Origin: a bacterium
Lineage (GTDB): Bacteria > Eisenbacteria > RBG-16-71-46 > CAIMUX01
Length of the DNA stretch: 64,000 nucleotides
Assembly (NCBI GenBank): GCA_030431975.1
Contig: JAUIHP010000001.1
Coordinates: 186,001 to 250,000 of the forward strand
Reading direction: 5' to 3'
Shown: positions 1 through 8,918 of the stretch, piece by piece
How the letters are laid out: each line of letters opens with the position of its first letter
How positions within the stretch are numbered: the stretch's first letter is position 1
Notes under the pieces: generated by a model
Databases searched by the model: none
What the model was told of the DNA's origin: nothing
The model's input: the letters and a program-made list of their open reading frames with translations, nothing else
Program-made: the position numbers and the translations under genes

Positions 1-239
1 GCTTGTCGGCCCCACAGGTTCAGACGGCGGTCGGGAGCGCGTCCTTCCGGAGCATTCGGCGAAATCAGATCGAAGTCTTCCCGGACCGCGGAGACATGGG
101 AGTCGCGACCAACACTCCCGGCTATCGCGCCGGACTTGCCGGATCACTGGACCGGCTTCTTGCGGCCACGACGCTCACCCCGGAAGAGCAAGCCGAGCGC
201 CGGGCAAAGATCCTGGAAGGATCCGCGGGACCTCGCTGA
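1..239 (+). CDS. C-terminal end of an unknown protein (5' end outside window)
   Basis: The reading frame is open to the left edge and stops at TGA 237-239, giving about 78 residues. Codon use is GC-rich at third positions, as in the neighbouring genes. The end is charged and helical, with a TPEEQAERRAKILEG stretch. I recognise no family and no catalytic motif, so no function is assigned. It converges on dinB, and a short degenerate repeat array separates the two genes. It could be a regulatory or structural protein tail; only the upstream sequence would settle this. Confidence 0.5.
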   Translation, partial: LSAPQVQTAVGSASFRSIRRNQIEVFPDRGDMGVATNTPGYRAGLAGSLDRLLAATTLTPEEQAERRAKILEGSAGPR

Positions 240-250
240 CCTCTACTTCC

Positions 251-372
251 CTGCTCAGGGTCGGAATGCCCGCCCCTACTCGAGGTCGGAAGATCGGAGT
301 TCCCGTGCCTACCCAGGATCGGCGGACCCTTCCCCACTCCGGGTCGGCCTCCTGTGCACTACTCAGGATCGG
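251..372. repeat. Degenerate ~25-bp periodic repeat between converging genes
   Basis: Five related 14-bp cores (consensus close to CTACTCAGGATCGG) start at 251, 276, 309, 334 and 359, so four of the five intervals' spacings are 25 bp except one of 33 bp. The last copy covers the dinB stop codon and its final residues. No terminator-like T-run is visible here. Confidence 0.6.
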
Positions 373-1588
373 TCGGTTTGTCGTTCATCGTCCCGGTGTC
401 GCGGACCGATCGTTTACGCAACGCTCCGGCCCGCGTGATCTTTCCCCGCCCGAAGCGATCCTCCAGGTCGTGCACGGTATCGGTCAGTGCGTCGCGCCTC
501 TGTCGCAACGGTTCGGGATCGAAGAGATCGAGGGTTCCGCCGTATTCCTCCCCGATGCCGCTCACGCCGACCCCGAGGAGCCGTACCGGTTTCCCGTTCC
601 ATTCCGCATGAAAGAGCTTTCGCACGACGTCGAAGATTCGGTCGGCGTCGTTGGTTCGCTCGTCGATCGTCGTACGACGGGTCAAGGTGACGAACGGCGG
701 ATAGCGTAGCTTCAGATTGATGACGCGACCGGCCACGTCGTCCCGGCGCAGCCTTCGCGCCACCCGAAGAGCCTGATCGAGCAACACGCTCTCCAGCGTC
801 TCGACATCACCCTGGTCTTTCGCAAACGTCTCCTCATGACTGTAGGATTTGGCGTCCCAGTGCGAGACGACTCCGCGCGCGTCCTCACCCCTTGCGAGAC
901 GTAGCAGGTGTTGGCCGTGTTGCCCGAACTTCTGTGCCATGAACTCCGGCGATCTTCGGGCAATATCTCCTACCGTGCGGATACCGAACTGCTGCAACGC
1001 CTCCTGCATCCGCGGACCGACTCCCCAAAGCTTGTCGATGGTCAGAGGCTCGAGAAAGTCCTGCACCCCACCGGGCGGAACGATCGTGAGTCCGTCCGGC
1101 TTGTCATAGTCGGAGGCGATCTTCGCCACGAACTTGACGGGAGCGATTCCCACCGAAGCGGTGAGCCGAGTCTGTTCTTTGATCTCCGCTCGGATGGCCG
1201 GTCCGATCTCTTCGGGAGTCCCAAGCGCCAACTCCATTCCGGTCAGATCGAGAAAGGCTTCGTCGAGGGAGAGCGGTTGAACAGACGGAGAGTAGCGGCC
1301 CAGGATCTCCATGATCTCCTTCGAGACGGCGGAGTACTTGCGCAGACTTCCGGGCAGCGCGACGAGGTCCGGGCAAAGTCTGAGAGCACGGGACATCGGC
1401 ATGGCGGAACGGACTCCAAAGACCCGAGCCTCGTAGGACGCGGCGGAAACGACTCCGCGACCGTCCGCGCTTCCTCCAACGACCACGGGTTTCCCGGCCA
1501 GGCTGGGATCGTCCCGAATCTCGATCGAGGCGTAGAACGCATCCATGTCGACATGGGCGATGACTTTGTCCCACTGCATACCGAACAT
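359..1588 (-). CDS. dinB: DNA polymerase IV (Y-family translesion polymerase)
   Basis: This 409-residue protein is a Y-family polymerase that inserts nucleotides opposite damaged template bases. The N-terminus has the metal-binding DMDAFYASIE motif, and the palm carries the second catalytic motif SLDEAFLD. A helix-hairpin-helix region (DKLWGVGPRM) and a little-finger domain follow, so length and order match the family. Two starts are possible: ATG at 1588 or the in-frame ATG three codons later. Neither has a good Shine-Dalgarno site, and a TATAAT hexamer overlaps the first ATG, so the mRNA may be leaderless or the second ATG used. No LexA-type box was recognised upstream. Confidence 0.93.
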   Translation of the reverse strand: MFGMQWDKVIAHVDMDAFYASIEIRDDPSLAGKPVVVGGSADGRGVVSAASYEARVFGVRSAMPMSRALRLCPDLVALPGSLRKYSAVSKEIMEILGRYSPSVQPLSLDEAFLDLTGMELALGTPEEIGPAIRAEIKEQTRLTASVGIAPVKFVAKIASDYDKPDGLTIVPPGGVQDFLEPLTIDKLWGVGPRMQEALQQFGIRTVGDIARRSPEFMAQKFGQHGQHLLRLARGEDARGVVSHWDAKSYSHEETFAKDQGDVETLESVLLDQALRVARRLRRDDVAGRVINLKLRYPPFVTLTRRTTIDERTNDADRIFDVVRKLFHAEWNGKPVRLLGVGVSGIGEEYGGTLDLFDPEPLRQRRDALTDTVHDLEDRFGRGKITRAGALRKRSVRDTGTMNDKPTDPE

Positions 1589-1609
1589 TATAGTGGTATC
1601 GGGGAGCCC

Positions 1610-1638
1610 TTGGCGACATCGTCCTTTGCCGCTATTCT
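1610..1638 (+). promoter_or_regulatory. Candidate sigma-70 promoter for the TonB-receptor-like gene
   Basis: TTGGCG (1610-1615) and TATTCT (1633-1638) are separated by 17 bp and lie about 50 bp before the GTG start at 1690. Each hexamer matches consensus at four of six positions, so this is only a moderate candidate. Confidence 0.35.
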
Positions 1639-1689
1639 GGGATTACATCGACGACGGGCCGGGGTGGATCGTGTTGTGGAGGAAGGCCT

Positions 1690-4542
1690 GTGTCTCCGAT
1701 CGCAAGAAGTACCGCCGTGACATCTCGTATCGCCCGATTCTCTGCCTCTCCGAGGATCCCTATTCGTCTTCTCATTACAATTCTGACCATCGTTTCCGCA
1801 GCTACGGCCTTCGTCACGACTTGCCGGGCCGGGAGCGTGGATGGCACCCTGCTCCTTCGCTGGCGCGGCGCCGAAGCCATCGAGTCCGGGATCAGTCGTC
1901 TCGTTTCGGTTCCGATTCCAAAGAACGAGCTCGTCATACACGTGATCGAACCGGACCGGGAAGAGCCGATCTTCCTCGCCATGGGAACTCCGGCGGAACT
2001 CCGGCACGTGCAACCGGGTCAGGTGCAGCTGGAACTCCGGCACGGCGCCGGCCTGCTCCATCGCTGGCAGATCTTCGTCCGGAGTCAGTACACGACTTCG
2101 GTCGAAGTCGACCTCAACCTTGGGACGATCGAGATCGATCCGTTTGCGCCGGAGCCGTTCGGTTTTCTGGAGGAGTGGTCGCCAGAGGAAATGACCTCCC
2201 TGCCGGGTCTCTCCGGCGAGGCGGCGATAAGCTCGGACACGCGACACGCAGCGCAGGCCAACATCGCGCTCGACGGCCGGTCGTTTCAGCGTCTGGACCG
2301 TCTGCGTCCGCAGGAAACGGCCCTGGTCGGCGTGTACCAGGCAGCGGTTCGACCGCTCAGTGTGGCGCCCGCGCATTCGTCCCAGGCCGATCAGCTTCAT
2401 CTCTACGGCCGGCAGATCGCCGACGGTGACGTCCGCGTCGGAGGAACGATCGGCAACGGCAACCGCACGGTCGGCTACGCACAGCTCGGTTACCGTCGCC
2501 CGTCCGTGAACCACGGTCTGCTGAACGTTGGCGGACACCTGCAGTGGAGCAACTTCGATCTGGCCGGTCCGCTCGAGATCGTCGGCAGCAGTCGTGATCA
2601 CGACGACAAGGAAGCGCTCGAACTCTACGCGCACGCGGCGGCCTATCCCTGGCAGGTCGGGCGCCTTCGCCTCGACCTTTATGCCCGGGGTGACAGCCGG
2701 CAGTACTTCCTTCAGGAGTTTGCGCAGAACCTCCCCCATGCTCCGAAAGAGGATCGCGCTTCTCTGCTCTCGACGCTGACCTTTGACCGCTCCCTCTACG
2801 GTGGCGATCTCAATACCTCGCTCGCCTTCGACCGGGAGTTCTCCGAGGTCGGCGATGGGCGGGCTTTCAACAACTTCCTCGCCTACAACCGGACGCTCAT
2901 CGACATCGATACCACCGAGGATGATCTCTACTGGTTGGGCGACGACGGAGAAACGCCGATCGACGAGGGGCGTCTCTTCGACTACTACGAAAAGTCGGTG
3001 ACCGAGGATCTGGCAACCCACCTCGAGTGGAGCCGCAATTCAAGACGAGGCCGCTTCCTCGCCGGAGCCGATGTCCACTGGACGACCTGGCGCCTGTTCG
3101 AGCACCTGCGGCCCAGCGACGTCGTCGATTCCGGAGACTCCGGCTACCAGCTGTCGCGCAACTTCGGCTACAACCTGGACGGTTCGGAGCGCGATTCGCG
3201 GGACGGGCACGGAGCCAAGCGGGCCCGACGTGTCGGACTCTTCGCCAGCCACGAGCTTTCTGTCGGCGCGGCCACCGCTTCCATCGGAATGCGCTTCGAT
3301 CGTTTCTCTCCGAACCAAAACCCGTTTCGGAACATCAGCGATCCGCTGGGAATGGACGACGGCGCACCGGGAAACCCGGAGACGCTGGATCCCGAAGACC
3401 TGAAGGCGCGCCCGAATCACGATCAGGTCAGCCCACGCCTGGGTCTTTACCTGCCGATGGGACGCAACCACCATCTTTGGCTGGACGCCGGACGCCGTCA
3501 GATCCTGCCGCCGTTCGAAGCGATCTACTACGATCCGGAATTCCTGGCGCGGCAAGTGTCCCTGGCGGACATTCGATCCAATCGTGCCGCCCGCAACTTC
3601 ATTCACGGCAATCCCGACCTGGCGCCCGCCGTCGAGCAAAGCCTGCAGCTTGGTCTGTATCGCCGCCAGTCGGCCAACCTCGGCATCCACCTGTCCGGCT
3701 ATGCCGCCAATCGCACGGACACCTGGGTCGCCCGTCGCTACGAACGCGCCTTCGACTGGATCGACATCTACGAGAACGGCGGCGAAGAGAGGGAGTACGG
3801 AGTTCACCTCGGATTGAACCTGCAACCGTCGCCGAGTTCCACGTTCCGTGTTCAGTACGACCTCTCCCGTCGGGAAACCGACGTCATCGAGCCCTTTCCA
3901 CTACTCATGCACCAGCGTCTGGAAGGACTCCCCGTCGACGACGTGGCCTCACCCCAAACCCGGTTGCGAAACGAGTTCTGGATCGACGACGGTATTGATC
4001 GGGGGTTCTTCCCGTCTCTGCTCGACCGAACGCACCGGATCTCCGTGGCCTGGAGTGGATCCATTTCCATACTCGGAGTTGCCGATGGTCCGGCCACGCC
4101 CCGGCTCGGTTTTCTCTTTCATGCCGCCTCGGGTCTCCCCTACACACCGACGTTCCTTCGCAAAGAGGGCGACCTCACGATGTCGGCCGATGTCGATGCC
4201 GCGAACGACTTGTCCCGCGCCGCCGGGGACATCAACTCCGAGCGGATGCCGTGGTCCTGGCAACTGGATGCCGCCTACAGTCAACCTCTCGTCGTTCTCG
4301 GCAAGCCCCTCGCGCTCCGGGTTGAAGTACGAAACCTGACGAACAACGCCAACCCGCAGCATGTCTACGGAGCGACGGGTGAGGCGGACGACGATGGCTG
4401 GCTGGGCAGTAGCAGCGGTCAGAGCGAGGCCGATCAGAAGGGTTCGGACTACGAATCCGAGTACCGAAACGCCATCGAAGCCCCGCTCAACTACACGGAC
4501 GGCATGGAAGCGCGCATCGGACTGATGCTGGAACTCTGGTAG
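1690..4542 (+). CDS. TonB-dependent-receptor-like outer-membrane beta-barrel protein
   Basis: This 950-residue exported protein starts at GTG 1690 behind a strong GGAGGAAGG site. A basic N-terminus and hydrophobic stretch (residues about 26-46) act as signal peptide. A short N-terminal domain follows. From about residue 200 to the end there are many alternating aromatic/polar strands rich in Y, R and D, typical of a large barrel. The C-terminal part (TLQ-like strands, RVEVRNLTNNANPQHVYG and terminal LELW) resembles the last strands of TonB-dependent receptors. I do not see a clear TonB box or a standard plug, so the transported ligand and energy coupling are unknown. The next gene begins 27 bp downstream. 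Confidence 0.7.
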   Translation: MSPIARSTAVTSRIARFSASPRIPIRLLITILTIVSAATAFVTTCRAGSVDGTLLLRWRGAEAIESGISRLVSVPIPKNELVIHVIEPDREEPIFLAMGTPAELRHVQPGQVQLELRHGAGLLHRWQIFVRSQYTTSVEVDLNLGTIEIDPFAPEPFGFLEEWSPEEMTSLPGLSGEAAISSDTRHAAQANIALDGRSFQRLDRLRPQETALVGVYQAAVRPLSVAPAHSSQADQLHLYGRQIADGDVRVGGTIGNGNRTVGYAQLGYRRPSVNHGLLNVGGHLQWSNFDLAGPLEIVGSSRDHDDKEALELYAHAAAYPWQVGRLRLDLYARGDSRQYFLQEFAQNLPHAPKEDRASLLSTLTFDRSLYGGDLNTSLAFDREFSEVGDGRAFNNFLAYNRTLIDIDTTEDDLYWLGDDGETPIDEGRLFDYYEKSVTEDLATHLEWSRNSRRGRFLAGADVHWTTWRLFEHLRPSDVVDSGDSGYQLSRNFGYNLDGSERDSRDGHGAKRARRVGLFASHELSVGAATASIGMRFDRFSPNQNPFRNISDPLGMDDGAPGNPETLDPEDLKARPNHDQVSPRLGLYLPMGRNHHLWLDAGRRQILPPFEAIYYDPEFLARQVSLADIRSNRAARNFIHGNPDLAPAVEQSLQLGLYRRQSANLGIHLSGYAANRTDTWVARRYERAFDWIDIYENGGEEREYGVHLGLNLQPSPSSTFRVQYDLSRRETDVIEPFPLLMHQRLEGLPVDDVASPQTRLRNEFWIDDGIDRGFFPSLLDRTHRISVAWSGSISILGVADGPATPRLGFLFHAASGLPYTPTFLRKEGDLTMSADVDAANDLSRAAGDINSERMPWSWQLDAAYSQPLVVLGKPLALRVEVRNLTNNANPQHVYGATGEADDDGWLGSSSGQSEADQKGSDYESEYRNAIEAPLNYTDGMEARIGLMLELW

Positions 4543-4569
4543 TCCCGGGGGAGGAAACGTAGCGAAAAC

Positions 4570-5739
4570 ATGAAGGCGCTTCGATTCCTTCTCCTTCAAC
4601 TGGTGCTGCTTCTGGTCGTCGGGCTTGCGGCCATCTTTGCCGCCGAGTACGTGGCGCGGCGCAAGTTCCCCGAGCTTCGCTATTCGGCGGAACGTCAGCA
4701 ACGACCGCAGGATCTCTTCATGGGATTCGATGCCACGTACGGATGGGCCAACCTGCCCGGCGCGGACGTTCGCTTCCAGCGGCGTGATTTCGATACGCAA
4801 GTTCGCATCAACGAAGATGGCTTTCGCGGCCCGCGGGCGAGCGAGTCAGCCGGGTCGGAACCGGCGTCGGGCTCGGGATTGATCTCGGGATCAGGATCGG
4901 ACTCGGGATTGAACTCGGGATCGGGCTCGAGCTCGGGCTCGGACTCGGACTCGGACTTGGGCTCGAACTCCACCTCCGCCGCTCTCCACCGACCTCGTAT
5001 CGCCGTCCTGGGCGACTCCTACGTGTTCGGTCACGGTGTCGAGGAGGACGAAACCTTCGCTGCGCGCATGCGGGAACTCCGACCGGACTGGGAGGTCCTG
5101 AACTTCGGCGTCACGGGCTACTCGACGGATCAGGAGTTGCTGCTTCTGGAGAACGTCGTTCTGCCGCTAGAACCCAACCTCGTCCTGGTCTGCCTCTATC
5201 GCAATGACATCCTCGACAATGGACAGGCCACGGCCTGGGGGCTCTACAGAAAGCCGCGTTTCGAGTTGGATGATTCGGGAGAGCTTCAGCCCGTGGCCGC
5301 TCGATTGGACGAAGCCCTGCCGATTTCGATGAGGGCGCGACGTTGGTTACGTCGGAACTTCGTGCTCTACGACGTGGTGGCCTTTCGACTGGCCGGACAA
5401 AGAGCGGAGGGCGAGTCCGGGCCGAGTGATGCGCAAGCCTTGACACGTGCTCTTCTGTTGCGAATGGCGGACCGCTGCCACGACCGCGGTGTCGACTTTG
5501 GACTGGTGATGTTGCCGGGTATCGATAAGACGGAGTTTCTCGCGGACGTCCCGCCGGCTTCCAAAGGCGCGCGAGTCGACCTCGGACCGGCGTTCGAGCG
5601 ACACGAGAAGGAGAAACCGGATGTTCCTCTCGGATTCACCTACGATTCCCACTGGAACCCAACCGGACATGAACTCGTCGCACAGGAACTGATCCGCTTC
5701 ATCGAGAACGAAGGTTGGTTGGGGAAGGAAAGTTTTTGA
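4570..5739 (+). CDS. Membrane-anchored SGNH/GDSL-type hydrolase with a Ser/Gly linker
   Basis: The 389-residue protein has an N-terminal membrane anchor (residues about 5-27). A Ser/Gly/Asp low-complexity linker (about 91-137) and an SGNH hydrolase domain follow. The nucleophile is Ser150 in GDSYVFG; a GVTGYS loop, an Asn in RNDILDN and a C-terminal DSHWNPTGH segment supply the other family positions. Such enzymes act on acyl or acetyl esters, often on cell-envelope glycans; the substrate here is not evident. The linker DNA is a run of hexamer-like tcggga/tcggac units. The stop overlaps the start of the S66 peptidase gene, so the two are probably co-translated. Confidence 0.75.
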   Translation: MKALRFLLLQLVLLLVVGLAAIFAAEYVARRKFPELRYSAERQQRPQDLFMGFDATYGWANLPGADVRFQRRDFDTQVRINEDGFRGPRASESAGSEPASGSGLISGSGSDSGLNSGSGSSSGSDSDSDLGSNSTSAALHRPRIAVLGDSYVFGHGVEEDETFAARMRELRPDWEVLNFGVTGYSTDQELLLLENVVLPLEPNLVLVCLYRNDILDNGQATAWGLYRKPRFELDDSGELQPVAARLDEALPISMRARRWLRRNFVLYDVVAFRLAGQRAEGESGPSDAQALTRALLLRMADRCHDRGVDFGLVMLPGIDKTEFLADVPPASKGARVDLGPAFERHEKEKPDVPLGFTYDSHWNPTGHELVAQELIRFIENEGWLGKESF

Positions 5740-6698
5740 TCGAACCTCTCTATCCACGGCTGTGTCCCCGCAACGCGCGGCTGGGTCTCATGAATCCGAG
5801 CAGCCCCGCCGACGAGTTCCGATTCGAGCGAGGCTTGTCCTGGCTTCGGGATCAGGGCTTCGAACTGACAACGAAGCCGAGCACGAAGGTGCGTTCCGGT
5901 CTCCACGCAGGGTCGATCGAAGAGCGAACGGAAGAACTGAACAGCTTCCTTCGGGATCCGGACATCGACGGCGTTCTTTTCGTCCGTGGAGGGAGTGGGA
6001 GCACGCGGCTACTTCCCCATCTCGACTACGACGCGATCCGTAGCGATCCAAAACTACTCGTCGGACTCAGCGATCCGACGGCGATTCTGCTGGGAGTCCA
6101 CGCCCGCACCGGGCTCGTCTCCGTCTCGGGCCAGATGGTCGTGCAGCTTCATGAGGAGGCTGAGCCCTACACCGTGGAGAGCTGGCGCCACCTCGTTCAC
6201 GGTCCCTGGCCCCAGGGCCACTGGCCGCTTCCGGATGAAACAACGTTGCAGACTCGGGTTTCCGGTGAAGCCCAGGGCCGTTTGTTTCCGTTCAACTTCT
6301 CCCTGTTCACGACCCTGATCGGAACTCCGTACCTGCCTGACCTGAGTGACGCCATTCTCGTTATCGAAGAAATCGACGAAAGGCCGGAGGGACTCGATCG
6401 CATGGTTGCGCAGTTCGAAGCGTCCGGTTTGGATCGTCAGATCGGTGGAATCGTTCTCGCCCAATTCACCCACTGCCTCCCTCGCAACGAGAAACTGACC
6501 GAGGAGGACGGGCTCCGCGTCGTTTGGGAATGGGCGGCGGGACTCGGCGTACCCGTCGTTTCTGGGTTCCCATATGGGCACGAGAAACTGGCCAGCTCGC
6601 TTCCGTGTGGAGCTCCCGCCCGTTTGATCGCGCCCGAACCGGGAGCCGGCAACCCGACGCTCGAAGTCTTGGCGTCACCGTCCGGGCCGATCGCCTAG
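5736..6698 (+). CDS. LD-carboxypeptidase family protein (peptidase S66)
   Basis: About 320 residues. S66 serine peptidases cleave the L,D bond of murein tetrapeptides or related amides in the cytoplasm. The VRGGSGSTRLLPHLDY segment and the nucleophile elbow GLSDPT are present. The acidic residue lies in IEEIDERPEGLDRM, and a catalytic His candidate is in GFPYGHEKLA. I prefer TTG 5736, which overlaps the upstream TGA and has GGGGAAGGAAAG just before it; a TTG at 5715 is in frame but lacks a properly spaced site. The overlap suggests joint expression with the SGNH hydrolase, consistent with an envelope-remodelling role, though that link is inference. Confidence 0.87.
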   Translation: MIEPLYPRLCPRNARLGLMNPSSPADEFRFERGLSWLRDQGFELTTKPSTKVRSGLHAGSIEERTEELNSFLRDPDIDGVLFVRGGSGSTRLLPHLDYDAIRSDPKLLVGLSDPTAILLGVHARTGLVSVSGQMVVQLHEEAEPYTVESWRHLVHGPWPQGHWPLPDETTLQTRVSGEAQGRLFPFNFSLFTTLIGTPYLPDLSDAILVIEEIDERPEGLDRMVAQFEASGLDRQIGGIVLAQFTHCLPRNEKLTEEDGLRVVWEWAAGLGVPVVSGFPYGHEKLASSLPCGAPARLIAPEPGAGNPTLEVLASPSGPIA

Positions 6699-6754
6699 CG
6701 TTGGACGAGGCCCTGACAGCGCGCTAGGAGCGAATTCACATCGAGGAGCGCAGG

Positions 6755-8815
6755 TTGAAGACTCGTCCGTCGAACGGTTCAAGTCCGCCCGAGGAGAGTA
6801 CCGGTCGGAAGGGTCTTGCAGGCTGGATCCAAGTCCTGGGTCCGGTCGTCTTTCTCGTCGTCATGCACTTTCGGTTCGGGATGGCGTCACCGGCCGACGG
6901 CTGGCTCGGCTTTCGGTATTGGAGCGGGTCCGGGCTACGCTTTCTCCCGGTTCCCATCGTTGCTTCGATCGGGGCCCTCGCCATCGCCGCAGCCGTTCTC
7001 GTTCTTCTTCGGTCTCGACGCACCTTCCCAACGGAAGCCGGAGCACGAAAGAACCGGATTTTCATGGTGTCGACGTTGCTTACCGCGGTCGGGCTCGCAC
7101 TGACATTCCAGGTTCGGTACGGCTATCTGGGTGACAACTGGTTGCGCGTTCGCGAGGCCGCTGAGGGTTTGGGCAACGACAACGAACGCGGCGCGATCGC
7201 CTTCTTCCATGAACTTGCGGCCCGAACCGGGGATCTCAGTCTGGAGCATGTCGCCGAAACGTTTCGCGTCGTCGGCCTCGTCGCAGGCATGGTCTATGTC
7301 CTTCTCTTCATAGTCGCTGGATCCGTCCTAAGACTGAGTCTTGATGAGAAGAAGGCGATGACATTTCTCGCCCTGCTCTCCGGCGTCTTTCTCTTCTTCT
7401 GCGGATATCTCGAACTCTACGGCCTGGTCCTTCCGCTGATCGTCGCTGTCGTCACGCTTTCGTTCTACGGAGTGAGGGAACCTCGCTGGGCATGGGCGGG
7501 TCTTGTCCTCGCGCTTGCAGCATCCTTCGTTCACAAGTTGACGTTGCTGTGGATCCCGGCGGCGATCGTTCCGATCCTGTTGACGATCCCGCGACCGGGT
7601 ACATGGAGTTCGCAGTCGGTGGCGCGACCCGGATCAGAATCGAAACCACAACTGCAACAAGCGGAGCCACAGCGGGAACCAGAACGGGAGTCACAATCGG
7701 AAGCGGCACAGGGGCCACGACTCGGCGAGGGCTTCGCGAACATCTCCGGACGCACCCTGCTCGCCGTGACCGGTGGACTTCTCGCTCTCGGATTCGGTGC
7801 AGCTGCCTGGCTCAGCCGATCGACGACTCTACTGTTACGTTGGGCACCGCACGAAAACCGCCCCTATGCCGTCTTCGGCCCGCAACACCTCAGCGATTTT
7901 TGGAACGCGCAGTGGGTCGGTTCCGCCGGCGGTTTGGTTCTGGGTATCGCCGGGCTCTTCTGGCTTGTAGGGCGGCGACGGGCCGGAGCCATGACCTGGG
8001 TCGGGCTTTGGTCCTGGATCCTGCCCGCCGGGGCGCTCTTCGTTTTCAACCCGGTCCTGGGCGGCGCAGACTGGGACGTTCTCGCGCTGGCCTCGCCGTT
8101 CGCGCTGCTCTTTGCCTACTCGATTGGGTTTGAGGAAAGATCCGGCGGTCACTCCGCCAACCCGCTCGTTGATCAGCACGGCGATCCACCCGAGAACCGG
8201 TCCGATCTGTCAGCCGACGGGCGGCGTGAAGCAGCCGTGTTCGCACCACGACGCACCCTTTGGCCTGTCGCATTGGGCGTCAGCCTGGCCGTGACACTGC
8301 CCTGGTTTCTGCTTCATCGTTCCGAGGCTTCAACCGACTGGTTCGGTGAACTCATCCGCCACGACATCGCCGACTACTACCAGACTCATCCGCCGAACCT
8401 GCACCTGGCCTTCGTCTACGCGGCCAACGGTCGAACCGAAGCGCGGCGTGAAGCCCTCGAACGAGGCCTGCAGGAGAGTCCGGATGACCCTCGGATTCCG
8501 CTCGCCCTGGCCCGGATCGCCATCGAGAACGACGACTGGGATCGGGCGGAGGCACGAGCCATGGAAGCGTATGGAATCGTGCGAGGGTACCTTCCCGCGA
8601 TGGATGTCCTGTACGAAGTGTTTCGGCGGAAAGGAAGAACGGAGGATCAAGTCGGCGCCGGCACGGTGATCCTGAAAGCGCACGAAGAAGAGCCCGACCA
8701 GGTCGAGCGGTTTCTCCCCCCGGAACGAATTGAGGAAATCCGACGCGATCTCGAAGCCGCAGGGAAAGATGACGAGGCGACGCGCAGCGACGCTCCGTCA
8801 TCCGGACCAGACTAA
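6755..8815 (+). CDS. Polytopic membrane protein with C-terminal TPR-like domain
   Basis: This 686-residue protein starts at TTG 6755 with GAGGAG six bases upstream. About ten hydrophobic segments fill residues 25-540. They are broken by a Gln/Glu/Pro-rich low-complexity loop (about residues 290-325) and a second hydrophilic loop near 460-490. The C-terminal 150 residues are helical repeats of TPR type (for example LALARIAIENDDWDRAEARAMEAYG). The layout resembles large glycosyltransferase-C-like or O-antigen-ligase-like proteins with TPR tails, but I cannot identify a catalytic motif. It follows the S66 gene by 56 bp. Confidence 0.6.
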   Translation: MKTRPSNGSSPPEESTGRKGLAGWIQVLGPVVFLVVMHFRFGMASPADGWLGFRYWSGSGLRFLPVPIVASIGALAIAAAVLVLLRSRRTFPTEAGARKNRIFMVSTLLTAVGLALTFQVRYGYLGDNWLRVREAAEGLGNDNERGAIAFFHELAARTGDLSLEHVAETFRVVGLVAGMVYVLLFIVAGSVLRLSLDEKKAMTFLALLSGVFLFFCGYLELYGLVLPLIVAVVTLSFYGVREPRWAWAGLVLALAASFVHKLTLLWIPAAIVPILLTIPRPGTWSSQSVARPGSESKPQLQQAEPQREPERESQSEAAQGPRLGEGFANISGRTLLAVTGGLLALGFGAAAWLSRSTTLLLRWAPHENRPYAVFGPQHLSDFWNAQWVGSAGGLVLGIAGLFWLVGRRRAGAMTWVGLWSWILPAGALFVFNPVLGGADWDVLALASPFALLFAYSIGFEERSGGHSANPLVDQHGDPPENRSDLSADGRREAAVFAPRRTLWPVALGVSLAVTLPWFLLHRSEASTDWFGELIRHDIADYYQTHPPNLHLAFVYAANGRTEARREALERGLQESPDDPRIPLALARIAIENDDWDRAEARAMEAYGIVRGYLPAMDVLYEVFRRKGRTEDQVGAGTVILKAHEEEPDQVERFLPPERIEEIRRDLEAAGKDDEATRSDAPSSGPD

Positions 8816-8918
8816 CGGCGCGAGCTAGCTGACCGGACCAGCGGCGCGGACTAGCGGACCGGACCCGCGGACTGTAGCGGGGTGCGGAACGAGACCGAAG
8901 GGACTCTTCCGCGACCTG

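Noticed and set aside
1589-1689. LexA/SOS box upstream of dinB
   Set aside because: No CTGT-N8-ACAG or GAAC-N4-GTTC type palindrome is present in the gap.
1588-3021. 477-residue minus-strand frame opposite the TonB-receptor-like gene
   Set aside because: A shadow frame in high-GC sequence; the sense frame has a signal peptide, ribosome site and barrel pattern.
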